A stretch of DNA of 64,000 nt, taken from Mytilus trossulus. Taxonomy: Eukaryota; Mollusca; Bivalvia; Mytilida; Mytilidae. Shown here piece after piece: positions 54,068-64,000 of this stretch; positions within the stretch are counted from its first letter, which is position 1; every line of letters starts with the position of its first letter. The notes beneath the pieces are model-generated. The model made no database searches. It was not told the origin of the DNA and saw nothing but the letters and a program-made list of their open reading frames with translations. The stretch covers positions 76,072,682-76,136,681 of the forward strand of contig NC_086386.1 of NCBI RefSeq assembly GCF_036588685.1, in the 5' to 3' direction. The translations under genes were made by a program, and so were the position numbers.

Positions 54068-54632
54068 GTACGATAAGGCCTGTCTTGGCCCCCCATATTG
54101 TGTAATTTTTCAAATTTTGGTTTGTAAGCTTCTTATCACATTAATATATTTCCCTAGGTTTGCAATTTGTTTGGATAAACTTCAAAACCATTAATTTCAG
54201 AATATGGGTGAGGTGAGAGGGCTAAAAGGGCAACAATAACGCCAAAAGTATGAAAAATAACGAGTTTTGCCATTGTTTCTTAAAATTAAATAGTATGTGC
54301 CTACGTGACCCGGAGAAAATTATGGTGATTTAGACAGCAATAACAGTCCTCATGACAATGGAATAAAAACTATCCTTCGTCACGTTGATGCAAGCACTTA
54401 AAAAATAGAAAAATGGTTCTACAGAACACATGCAAAGTGAATAAAAATTACAATATTTGAATAATAACAGAAAGTTTACCCCCTCACCTCGCCCAGTTGT
54501 TAGAATTAGTGGTTTTGAAATTCAGCCAAACAAACTTCAAACCTTAGGGATAATTTAACATACTAAATAGATTTCCAAACAGAATTTGAAAAATGAGAAA
54601 ATAGGGGGGGCCAAAAACGGGACTTGTCGTAC
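54068..54632. mobile_element. ~565-bp fold-back element (GTACGATAAGGCC ends)
   Basis: GTACGATAAGGCC..TTGGCCCCC at the left pairs with GGGGGGGCCAAAAACGGGACTTGTCGTAC at the right. The inverted similarity continues inward through GGTGAGGTGAGAGGG (about 54207) against CCCCTCACCTCGCCC (about 54480). The arms are thus about 150 bp and imperfect, and the element could fold on itself. It is non-coding. Confidence 0.65.
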
Positions 54633-55448
54633 ATTGTAGTCCATGAAAGTTCTTCGTTCATAGAAGTGCAAACAATGTTTATAACCTTTTTAAACGGAAC
54701 AAACGCTATCGGTTGTAAATATTCTTTGGTAGCTTTAATTTGTGCAATATTTTTTTTGTGGGGCAAATTCAAGAGAGCACAATAATATTCAAAATGAAAA
54801 AAAAACCATTGATAATAATTAACATAAAACTAAATACAAATACTTCACCAATAAGGACAGTAATAAATTATAAAATGAGATGTTCAAGTTACTACCTTAA
54901 TAACCAATAGGAATGATTCAGATGATGTGATTTTATGTATTAAATACACAATTCATGCAATGTAGAGATAGGTACATAAATATAAAGATAATCCCTTTTT
55001 AGCGAAGGTACTGAAACACATAATTACTTAAATATTTAAAAAAAAAAGTTATCAGCTGTGTACTGAAATATATTCCAGAATTCATAATAATTGTAATATA
55101 ATCGACATTATCTTCGAAAGTTTTACTGAAACACGTTAAATCTAGAAAAAGAAATATACTTCTAGGTAAATCGAAAGGGAGTCCCTAACTAATTTGCAAA
55201 GTCGAAATCTCAAACACATCACGCGAATGGATAACAATGGTGATATTTCTGACTTGGTACTTGTATTTTTCTTTTAAAAATACGTAGAAAATGGTGGAGT
55301 CATCATTATTTTGATATCCCCTGTGTTCATTACACAGATGATGGTTGATATATTAAAGACCCAGTCATAAATCTCGATACTGGGCACAAGAGACTGTTGG
55401 GAGACATGATTTGTTGTTAAGTAAGTCTGAAATATTAGAATATAACAT
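54633..55448. other. Gene-free AT-rich stretch
   Basis: I see no gene, splice-supported exon or repeat family here. The short minus-strand ORFs (54563-54772 and 55274-55477) are unsupported. Confidence 0.5.
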
Positions 55449-55982
55449 TTAAAGGAGGTATGTGTGTCTTTCGCCATCTTCGATTGAAAAAACCAGAGAA
55501 CTTAAGGTCCAGATTTTCAATCAAGTTAGCAAACTTGATACATAACTGCAGATAACTAATATGAATTTTCCTATTTTACAATTTTTCTAGATTGTATATG
55601 TTTTTTAATTAGTATTTTAAAGGGAGGTAACTCTGAATAGTGAATTTCTGAAGGAATATACAAGGAATTTTCCGATTTTGTACTCTAGCCGGAAATATAC
55701 GTATGGAGATCCTATCTTTTCTTTTAATATTCTCAAATCAATTTAAAAAGCTATCTTTTTTATATTTACAATTCTATCATTTAGTTTTAGCTCCTGGTCA
55801 CATAATAATGATTTTCTTGAATAATCCATACAAACTGTGTCATTTTTTCACAATCTGCAGATTGAGAAAATGCGCGGTGACCTATCATTATTTATTATAT
55901 TTTTGATCATACATCAGGATATACTACGTTTTGGCCAACAATATCAATCACTTTTTATTTAGACCCCAATATACAACCTTAA
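55449..55982. mobile_element. TTAAGGTGG-family MITE, copy 2 (diverged)
   Basis: Matches 46279-46877 in order: TGTGTCTTTCGCCATCTTCG, GGGAGGTAACTCTGAA, GATCCTATCTTTTCTTTTAA, TGCGCGGTGACCTATCATTA. It ends AGACCCCAATATACAACCTTAA. TTAA is present at both edges. Confidence 0.7.
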
Positions 55983-56369
55983 TACTTTTTGTCAGAGTTT
56001 GGAATGAGGCTACAAATATTGAGACACCAACAATCATATAATCAAAAGTATTCTATCATTCCCCTTTTAGAGAAGCTTCTGAATCAAGAATTACTATAAG
56101 TCTATTGTTCCAAGATTGGATTTAAATCATTTTAAAAGTCATCATCTGTGTACTGATATATATTCAAGAATTTATGATACACGTAATATACAATCGAAGT
56201 TATCTCTCTCAAAAGTTTAACTGAAGTTATTTTGTTATCTTTTGTGTACTCAGATGATGATTTATATATTCAAGATCTAGTCACACTTGTGAAAACTTGG
56301 AACAGGAGACCCTCAGATACTTGTTTTGGTTTAGTACGTTTATAACGTAGAAATGTAATTGAACTTAAA

Positions 56370-57173
56370 ATGATTTACATACATCTCTCTGTCTTTCAAA
56401 ACTGTCATAAAAACAGTACTTCTTATATCTGTATTATTACCCTGTTTAGGTTTTTGGAAATACGAGACTGTACAACGATCATACTTCCACCTTCTATAGA
56501 ATTTACTGATCTGCCGTTAGTATGGCTATTCAATCTTCATAAGGTATTTCAACAAGGATTCAAACAAAAGTTCGAATATATTGGTAATGATCACTACGCC
56601 TTTTTGGTGGTAATTACGGACTTTTGGCAATGATACAACATATCCTAATGTTAAAATTCCTTTTTTAAATATCTGACTTATCTAATAGCTGTTATGATTA
56701 TTTATTTCTATTCTCCCAAACATGAAATGGCCTTTTTTTAAACTAACATTTTGTATAGTAACAATCATTTTACCATCTGTATTTCATCTGCGATGATTTT
56801 TCAATCATTTATTTGACGTAACATGCAATTCAAATTATCCTTGCACAAACAAGGTCCTATTGACTTATATAACAAACGATGCAATTTCCTATTAAGCATA
56901 TTTTAACAAATAATGCGATGCAGTTTTGTGCACATTACTGTTATACTCAGAAATTCACATAAACCTATCGATTCAATTACACAGATCATTTGTATACTTT
57001 GTGATAATATGCACCATAAAGACTTAACGATTCTTCGAAGCAAGGTTAAATACCACTTGTGTTCTCTGATAAGCTTCCTAAAATCTTTGCCATTTCTACC
57101 AGACACAGAGTCGAAGTTTGGCTTCATAGTAAGTATTTTGAACATTGGTAAGTACGGTTTTGTTAAAAAATAA
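56370..57173 (+). other. Two unsupported ORFs in otherwise gene-free DNA
   Basis: 56370-56633 (87 codons) is preceded in frame by a TTTAG acceptor-like site near 56448 and reads through a fairly complex amino-acid mix (LPLVWLFNLHKVFQQGFKQ). 56913-57173 (86 codons) overlaps an 80-codon ORF on the other strand. I recognise no domain in either. They may be chance ORFs or decayed exons. Confidence 0.2.
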
Positions 57174-58611
57174 TTTCTACAAACAAATAAATAATTTCAC
57201 AACGAGTATTTACAAAGGTATTGCTTTCATTATACCAAGTTGATTTCATTTGAATTCTTATTTCATAAATAACCATCTTTGATTTCGGCTGAATTTCAGA
57301 ATTCTGAAAGATGAATAAAGGCAACAGTAGTATACCGCTGTTCAAAACTCATAAATCCATTAACAAAAACATATTTAATCACGATTTATCATATGTTATT
57401 TAATGTAACTTATTCCATTGCCGTAAAACTTTTTGAATCTTCCAGTATATAGACATAAGTGTTAATTGTCTGTTTTTTCTACCAGCTTAACGCTTAGTTA
57501 GAAGATACTTTTGGGGATGCACATTCAATATCCTATTTATTTAGGTATTTGTTTTTCAATTGTTTTATCCAGGTCTCGGTTGTATTTATACTTCAGTAGG
57601 ACGATATAGTAGACCGCTTATATACAGGACTCAAATCTATGGTGGGTTCTAAATCTTTGGCTGATTCCAAATTTATGGCAAATGTGGCAGATTTTTACAA
57701 AAATGTTTTAACAAACCTACTTCATTGCAAGTTTTTAAATTTCCTAATCTGATTTTTGTTGTTTCCAAATCTTTGGCAAATATTTGGCAATGGAAAACAA
57801 TGCATATTCGATCAATGACTCGTTTAAAAAAGTGAAAATGTACGACAACGTAAATGATAAATTGATATACCTTAATACAGGTCGGTTTCGAGATCGAAAT
57901 GATGTGCCCGTAAAAATAAACATTTTCTTATTTGAGGATGGTACCTGTCTTTTTTTACTTTAGCAGATTGTCCATTTTTTGAAGTTGATGTTCCTTTAGC
58001 AACATCTTACCATGTTATTTTGCATCCAAAATCGCTATGTTCGTTTACAAGTTTACAAAATGTCAACACCTATATTTTGGTACTGCGCAGTGTCATGTGT
58101 TTATCATGACTGCATTTATACATTTTGTCATTGTGTTATTGTGCTTTTATTTCTGCAAGTGATGTTCATAATCGTTGTCAATATAATGGAGTTGAATGCT
58201 AGCTACAAAACAAACTTTATCCACAATTTCCTTCATCAGAAATGCATGAACCAAGTCAGGAATTTGACTCCATTTTTCCTCGATTCCGTTTAGTTTTTAT
58301 AAAAGAACAGAATACAACTACTAAACGTTTATTTGAATAAGCCTTTCCTACTTAAATTATATGTCTTATACACGTTCTCCACGAGCTGGCTTTTAACCTA
58401 TCTTATTTCTGGAAATGTATATGAGGTAAGATAATAGTTGTTATTGGCTTTGGGCAACTCTAAGATCTATACTTAGAGTCTCTTTTTGGTTTGAGGCAAA
58501 TACAAATTTCCTGCCTCGTTTGGTCTGTGATTTTCTGCTTGTATCGATCTGATGAATTAAGTCACTATCAAAAGATCATTGGACATGTTGTAGTGTAATA
58601 ATTATATATAA
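57174..58611. other. Gene-free stretch with one retroelement-tail fragment
   Basis: 57310-57370 carries AAAGGCAACAGTAGTATACC and CTGTTCAAAACTCATAAATCC, the end of the retroelement tail on the minus strand. The ORF at 58012-58293 includes a fragment resembling the ACCAAGTCAGGAA repeat block and is not credited. Confidence 0.5.
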
Positions 58612-58900
58612 AAAAGAAGATGTGGTATGATTGCCAATGAGACAACTATCCACAAAAGACCAAATGACACAAACATTAACAATTATAGGTCACCGTACGG
58701 CCTTCAACAATGAACAAAGCCCATACCGCATATGGTCAGCTATAAAAGGCCCCGATAAGACAATGTAAAACAATTCAAGCGAGAAAACTAACGGCCTAAT
58801 TTTTGTAAAACAATTAACGGAAAACAAACATGTAACACATAAACAAACGACAACCACTGGATTACAGACTCCTGACTTGGGACAGGCACATACATAATAA
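58612..58900 (+). repeat. Short-repeat family, best-preserved copy
   Basis: Runs from AGAAGATGTGGTATGATTGC through CACCGTACGGCCTTCAACAA, CCCATACCGCATATGG and AAAGGCCCCG to CTCCTGACTTGGGACAGGC. Eight or more other partial copies in this window can be aligned to it. The family is non-coding; whether it is a SINE or a MITE is not clear from these copies. Confidence 0.8.
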
Positions 58901-61534
58901 TTTGCCTATCATGATTGCGACATCTGTAATGCAATGATTGTCGTGTATTCATAGCTGTCATATTTGTTTTTCGAACATGGTTATGTTGTTATATATATGT
59001 TTCAGCCCAGTAGTTTTTTACTATAGAATTGATTTACATTGTTTATGTCGGGGCCTTTTATAGCCGTCTAAACAATATTGTTTTTTTTTATTGTTGAAGG
59101 CTGTTGAGTTGTCTATGATTGCTTACATTATTTGAATATTTGATTGATAGTTGTCTCATTGGTTAGTATACTCCCTGTTTTATAGCCATTCTTATGTATT
59201 ATTTTGCACGTTTTTCTCCTAGTTTCTTATATGCATAGTATGTATTCTAAAGTGTCCAAGGTATCAATAAATAGTTATCATAGGTACCTGTAGCCCCTTT
59301 TTCAAAAAAAAGTATAATTCCGTATTTTTTGGTACAAATGGCTACATTCTTATAATTTAATACGCCAGACGCGCGTTTCATAAATATTAGACTCAGCAAT
59401 GATGCTCAGATCAAAAAAGTAACTCTAACTTTTAAAGATTTAATTTGTAAGCTAAGGTGGTTATGCATATTAGAATGATAAAAAGATTCAACGGAATCCA
59501 GAAATATAATCAGGGATGTTATGGCGTTGATTGACAATTTAGTATTGTAGTAAAGTCAAGAAAACAAACTAACTGCTTGCTAATGTTAATGTTTTGCAAT
59601 AAAATACCTCAGGAACTAAACGATGGAATAATTTTATCTTATCTGATGAAAACTGACATACAAATTATTGATGCACTAATCTACTAAGTTATTATGTTCA
59701 TTGCAGCTGCATGCTAATCATAAGTGATTATTTACATGATATGGGTCGCGTCCAAACTGCTTAAGTTAAACATGTTTAAAAACTGATGAAATTATTTGTT
59801 ATGCATTTAATTCTCTAATAAGTCGAAAGTTTAAGGTGTTCACGAAATTGTAGCAATGCAAGTGTTATTTATTTTCAAAAAGATTGTATATCCTAATATA
59901 ATATTGTCCATACGAATATGACTAACATAATAACATACAATAAAATAAAAATGGGATGACAGTATCTGCCATTTTTTTTTGTTTTATTAAAACGTCAGTT
60001 TAATCTTCGACCTTTTTACCTTCAAAATGAAAATTAAAATATTTTTCTAGATAAACGCATTCCGTTTTATCGACTGCTTTTGAGTTAAATATACACTTTC
60101 ATTTAAGTGCGACACATATTCGCAATAAGGATTCTTTTGCAATATGGGCTAATTTATTGGGGGTGTTGGCATGACTTGTAGTCAGGTTTGAATTTGTACA
60201 GTATTCCAACTCCACTCGCTGCTATCGGCAATCTTAATTGATAATTAACTATGTTTTAGATCAATTTCTGTTGCCTCAACAACAATTTCACATTCAAAGT
60301 CTGGTTCACAGTTTGCATATTTCGAAATGTCACTATCAGTGTTTGAGAACACTGTGTAAACTATAAATTTTTAATGATATACATTTTCAACAAATCTTTT
60401 AGCGTGAGAAGTGACTGTAAGGACAATTGAATTGATACAAACACTCGTTGGCGGATTTAATCTGATGTCACCTTTTTTTTTTATGAAAACTATAACAGTG
60501 AGATAGCGCACAATTGTTTTTTTAAATTGGAAATTCATGACACACACGAAAAAAGTCAGAAACGTAGTGTGTGAGTTAGGATGATCACAGCTATCTGTAC
60601 AGAGCCATAAGTCAACAACATAAAACTTTTCAATCTTTTATGTGTATATAAAAATCGTTATCAAAATAAATAACGATATATCTAGACGTGTTGACTATGA
60701 AGAATGTTTATGAAAAGACAAAAATGACAGAAAACTAATTGATTGTTCTGTTTAAGATTGAAATAGTGTATATCTATTTTAAATCTGAATATTAGAAGAA
60801 TCATATTTAAGTGCTTTTAAAAGTTGAGTCATATATTTTCCATTCTCTGAAAACCGACCGATTATCACTTTCTCGTCCCATATAAAGACAAGGAATGTAG
60901 ATATATCTTAAACATTTCCAAAACAAATGCTTTTCTTTTATGTTTTCTATTTAAAAGTATGTACAAACGTTTAAAATAGTTCAAATGAGTGACCAAAATT
61001 CATATTAAAATATAAAAAAGGTAACTACCAATAAAAGCAATCCCAAACGTTCGTCGAATTCAATTATCGTAAATATCACATATGTAATATACATGGTTTG
61101 AAACAATAAAGTACAATATATGATTGTTGTAATCAAGTGGTTTAAACTTTTGTTGAATTGTATGTACATGTGATATATGCTTACAAAGAAATACGTCATA
61201 CGGTATATCGTTATTTTATTACAGACTATTGTTTGCATATGAAAAGGTATCAATTGAATATTTTACAAGATATATAAAACATTTAAACGTTTATTTTACA
61301 GGTTGGGAAGTCTATCAATTTCTAAACTACTCCTTTTCCAAGAAATCAGTTAATTCTCAAAAAGTGTACTCTGGTTATATAGACTTTACTTAATTCCAAG
61401 AATTCTCCTCTTGATGCATATATAAAAACACACCTTTCAATTACCCTAATCAGCATTTGAACACGGATAGGAGCAGTACTGTTTTGATCCATTTATAATT
61501 TATCCTTTTGTAGTAAACATAGCATTACGAAACC
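58901..61534. other. Gene-free stretch upstream of gene B
   Basis: A minus-strand short-repeat fragment lies at 59080-59175 and a GAGCGTCACTGG-family fragment at 59345-59440 (minus). Otherwise it is AT-rich with no supported ORF. The gene B promoter must lie near the right end. TTTTGTAG at 61506-61513 could be a 5' UTR acceptor. Confidence 0.5.
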
Positions 61535-61689
61535 ATGGCTGAAACTATCAGCATAGTATTACCTCCAACAAACGAGACATCAGCCATCAATTGCAACTTA
61601 TTTGAGAATACAGGAGAGTTGTTCTGCAAAGAATGTCCGTCTGCGTTAGGCAAACCATGGCAAGATGAATCCAATAAATTGTTGTCTCT
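61535..61689 (+). CDS. Gene B exon 1 (degenerate B-box start)
   Basis: ACCATGG start context as in gene A; 51 codons plus two bases, with donor TCT|GTAAGT. The ATG was chosen by homology with gene A and is the first in frame. Confidence 0.75.
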
Positions 61690-64000
61690 GTAAGTATTCT
61701 TGTCTTTTTCTAGCAAATATAATTGATTCGAGATTATTTGGTTCATCTAGACCTTTATTGGTTAATGTAGTGGCAACTTTAATCATTTCTAAGTTTTGAA
61801 AATCACAATTGACAAGTATATCCCGTTTGTCGACCCTACATATCCCGAATGAATTTATCAAATGCATTTGTTAAAAGTTAAGGAAAGGTATTATTTTGAC
61901 TATTTCATTAATTGTGACTGTTTATTTAACGCATCATGTAAATATAACGGAATTTGAAGAGACTGTTATTAAAGAGAGAGGGCGAGCGCTATATAACCAG
62001 GTTTAATCCACCATTTTCTACATTTGAAAATGCCTGTACCAAGTCAGGAATATGACAGTTCTTGTCTATTCGTTTTTGATGCGTTTTGTTATTTGATTTT
62101 GCTATGTGATTATGGACTTTCCGTTTTGATTTTCCTCTGAGTTCAGTATTTTGTGATTTTACTTTTTACATATAACAAACCGAGAGATAATGTATACACA
62201 GTGACGACCATATGTGTTTTACGAGATAGGAGTCATTTCTATAAATGCATTGGAATGTTTATGTAAAAATTTTGTATTCGAAATAAATAAAAGAAGTTGG
62301 TAAGACAATCTAAAACCCCGTTAGGTACCAGATAACTTGAAACTTTAAAATTCATAAAATAAGGGGCAGGAAAATTGATTTTCTCGGTAAAGCATGGATT
62401 AATCAGTTAATAAATCATCATCAATAAACTTAAATGACTAGACAAATTTCTCATTGTTAATCATAAGATAAAATTGATTTTTTTGTCTCTAGCTACAATG
62501 AGTTCGACGTTTCCTTTGAAGTTGATGTAATATATTATTGATATTGAAACCATGTTTTAATTACAAAGGATGTAATTTTATTTGGCTTAACATATTCAAA
62601 AGAATTGTTAGCACATTTGAAATGCAATAATAGTATATATATCTAAGAATTCTTAGTGAATACATTATTTGTGTAGATTAACCAACCAAGAAGAGCTGAA
62701 TGAGAAGGAAAGAGAAAGACAGAAGTTAACTGGGGAAAATTATGCTCTCAAACAGCGCATAAGCGATCTGGAAACTAGGTATATATTTACTTCAAACAAG
62801 TTATATTGTGAAATAATAAATTAAAACTTATCCGAAGGAAAATCACATTTTGACAATAAGAAAATTATCAACATTTTCAATACATTTCTCTTAAAGTTTT
62901 GAAAAGCCCACTAAATATATTTATAGTAGAAATGATAGTATTTAAATCTATGTGTACTTAGTTAATATATTATTTGTGTAGACTCAACAACCAAGAAGAG
63001 CTGAATGAGAAGGAAAGAGAAAGACAGAAGTTAACTGAGGAAAATGATGCTCTCAAACTGCGCATAAGAGAATTGGAAAATAGGTATGTATTTACTCTTA
63101 TATATCATCACGAACACGTATTGGAAGGAAAACATATTTCATCATGAAGAAAATAAGATATAATAAGTAGTTCTTTTAAGGCCTTTGAAACAAGACAAAA
63201 GTAGAACTGAAGGTAACCCAGTGCTATGGATCAGAAAACAGTTCATATTATATAATACTCTTCTGTTGAAATATATGATAAAGCGTATAATACATGGCAC
63301 AATCCGTATCACATGCCGTATCACCCTCGACCAATATCATACCTCGGGCCTACAGGCCCTTGGGCTGATATTGATGTCTCGGAATGATACGACATATGAT
63401 ACGGATTTTGCCATGTATTATTCTCTATTTATCACATATAAGCAAATTACTATATTTACTACTAAACATATGATAAATGTCATTATTTATGTTATACAAA
63501 TGATAAACACACATACACATAAACATGAATATACTATAGAAGTCGTACACAGGAGCTATATATTCTATCCGATTTGAAGTATTTGTTCACCTGCCTTGGC
63601 CTGATTTGTAAATTAATTTCGTGGGATACACATACTGTTAACGCACTATTTTTTTTAACTCGTTAAGGATTCAACAATTTCATTTGTTTCTTTATATTGC
63701 TTTGTATCTTCTAGCGGATTAATGAATTAATAAGAATTGGAGATAGGTTAACTATTGCTTGCTTTATCATCGACGATCTATTCGTCACACTCCTCTGTTT
63801 CTGTTTCCTTAAACATAACACTACGGAAAAGTGGCTTATCATTCCCTCCTGAAAAAACGTCAAATAGAACCACATGCTTTATAAAAGATAAGTTATATGT
63901 TAAAACTACTCTAATCAATAACGTAAGTAAGATCTTAAAATGTAAACAGTTTAATCGAAATTTTCTTATCAGGCTATCAAATAATACTGAGAGTTATTGA
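61535..64000 (+). CDS. Gene B: paralogue of gene A, degenerate B-box, runs off the window
   Basis: Visible exons are 61535-61689, 62677-62778, 62982-63083 and 63973 onward. The first encodes MAETISIV.. and aligns with gene A's start (FCKECPSAL is identical), but the B-box 1 ligands are eroded. C20, C31 and C34 remain, while the positions of C21, C37 and C40 in gene A are Phe, Gly and Trp. It ends at a GTAAGT where gene A continues into the rest of B-box 1 and B-box 2, so both zinc modules are lost. All junctions are phase 2, as in gene A. The fourth exon (69-nt class, LSNNTES) meets TGA at 63998-64000. Gene B may be a short coiled-coil protein, a pseudogene, or have further exons outside the window. 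Confidence 0.68.
61690..62676 (+). other. Intron 1 of gene B
   Basis: It contains a repeat at 61985-62150 (AACCAGGTTTAATCCACC, TGCCTGTACCAAGTCAGGAA) shared with 40605-40710. No further B-box exon is visible. Confidence 0.6.
62677..62778 (+). CDS. Gene B exon 2 (102 nt, coiled coil)
   Basis: Acceptor TTTGTGTAG, donor CTAG|GTATAT. Encodes NQEELNEKERERQKLTGEN..LETR. Phase 2-2 and exactly 102 nt, as in gene A's class. Confidence 0.85.
62982..63083 (+). CDS. Gene B exon 3 (102 nt), tandem duplicate of exon 2
   Basis: Acceptor TTTGTGTAG, donor ATAG|GTATGT. It differs from exon 2 at only a few codons and shares intron ends (ATTATTTGTGTAG before, GTATRTATTTACT after). The spacing between the copies is 305 bp, which marks a recent tandem duplication. 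Confidence 0.87.
63287..63421. repeat. 135-bp near-perfect palindrome (fold-back element) in gene B intron
   Basis: ATAATACATGGCA..AATCCGTATCA on the left is mirrored by TGATACGGATTTTGCCATGTATTAT on the right. The centre is GGGCCTACAGGCCC at 63347-63360. The arms are about 60 nt with several mismatches. The 130-codon ORF at 63185-63577 crosses the palindrome and is not credible. Confidence 0.85.
63973..64000 (+). CDS. Gene B exon 4 (69-nt class), cut by window end
   Basis: Acceptor TTTTCTTATCAG. The phase-2 frame reads LSNNTESY and then TGA at 63998-64000. Gene A exons 7 and 9 read LSND/LSNNTDGH at the same place and stay open. The stop would end translation early if this exon is used in that phase. 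Confidence 0.6.

Noticed and set aside
63185..63577. 130-codon ORF
   Set aside because: Runs through the palindrome 63287-63421 and has no splice or domain support.

Overview
This window is eukaryotic nuclear DNA. It is AT-rich, its genes are split by GT-AG introns, and most of it is dispersed repeats. There are no bacterial-type operons, Shine-Dalgarno sites or CRISPR arrays. The repeat vocabulary resembles what I recall from bivalve molluscs, most likely a mussel (Mytilus-like). That assignment is from memory and was not checked by a search.

Layout. 1-1240: three tandem ~499-bp units forming the 3' end of a dispersed element; a longer copy lies at 20041-21899. 1540-5600: MITEs and retroelement tails, plus two weak candidate exons. 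5615-7152: a long exon of a C2H2-type zinc-finger protein (504 aa from its ATG). 9070-17740: a decayed Polinton/Maverick element with long terminal inverted repeats (TIRs). Its interior keeps broken pieces of a protein-primed PolB and of structural genes. Its right TIR has been expanded by about eight copies of a 368-bp satellite. 17741-24843: mostly repeats.

The main gene (gene A) spans 24844-50230 on the plus strand. I could assemble 19 exons by hand into one reading frame of 729 codons. Exon 1 encodes two B-boxes and a coiled coil, as in a RING-less TRIM-like protein. It is followed by 11 short coiled-coil exons whose lengths alternate 102 (once 105) and 69 nt, then a 186-nt exon with an internal 63-bp repeat. 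Next come five microexons of 36, 18, 27, 12 and 15 nt encoding a Cys/Met-rich tail, and a terminal exon. Every internal junction is in phase 2, so each internal exon is a frame-neutral cassette. A second family member (gene B) starts at 61535 and runs off the window. Its first B-box is degenerate, it has two freshly duplicated 102-nt exons, and its next exon meets a stop codon.

Gene A's introns hold many insertions: a reverse-transcriptase pseudogene, a tRNA-derived SINE, a hAT-type non-autonomous element with a perfect 8-bp target duplication, and several other MITEs. The gene models rest on splice-site inspection and phase consistency only. Protein family calls are from motif recognition. 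Repeat families are defined by comparing copies inside the window.
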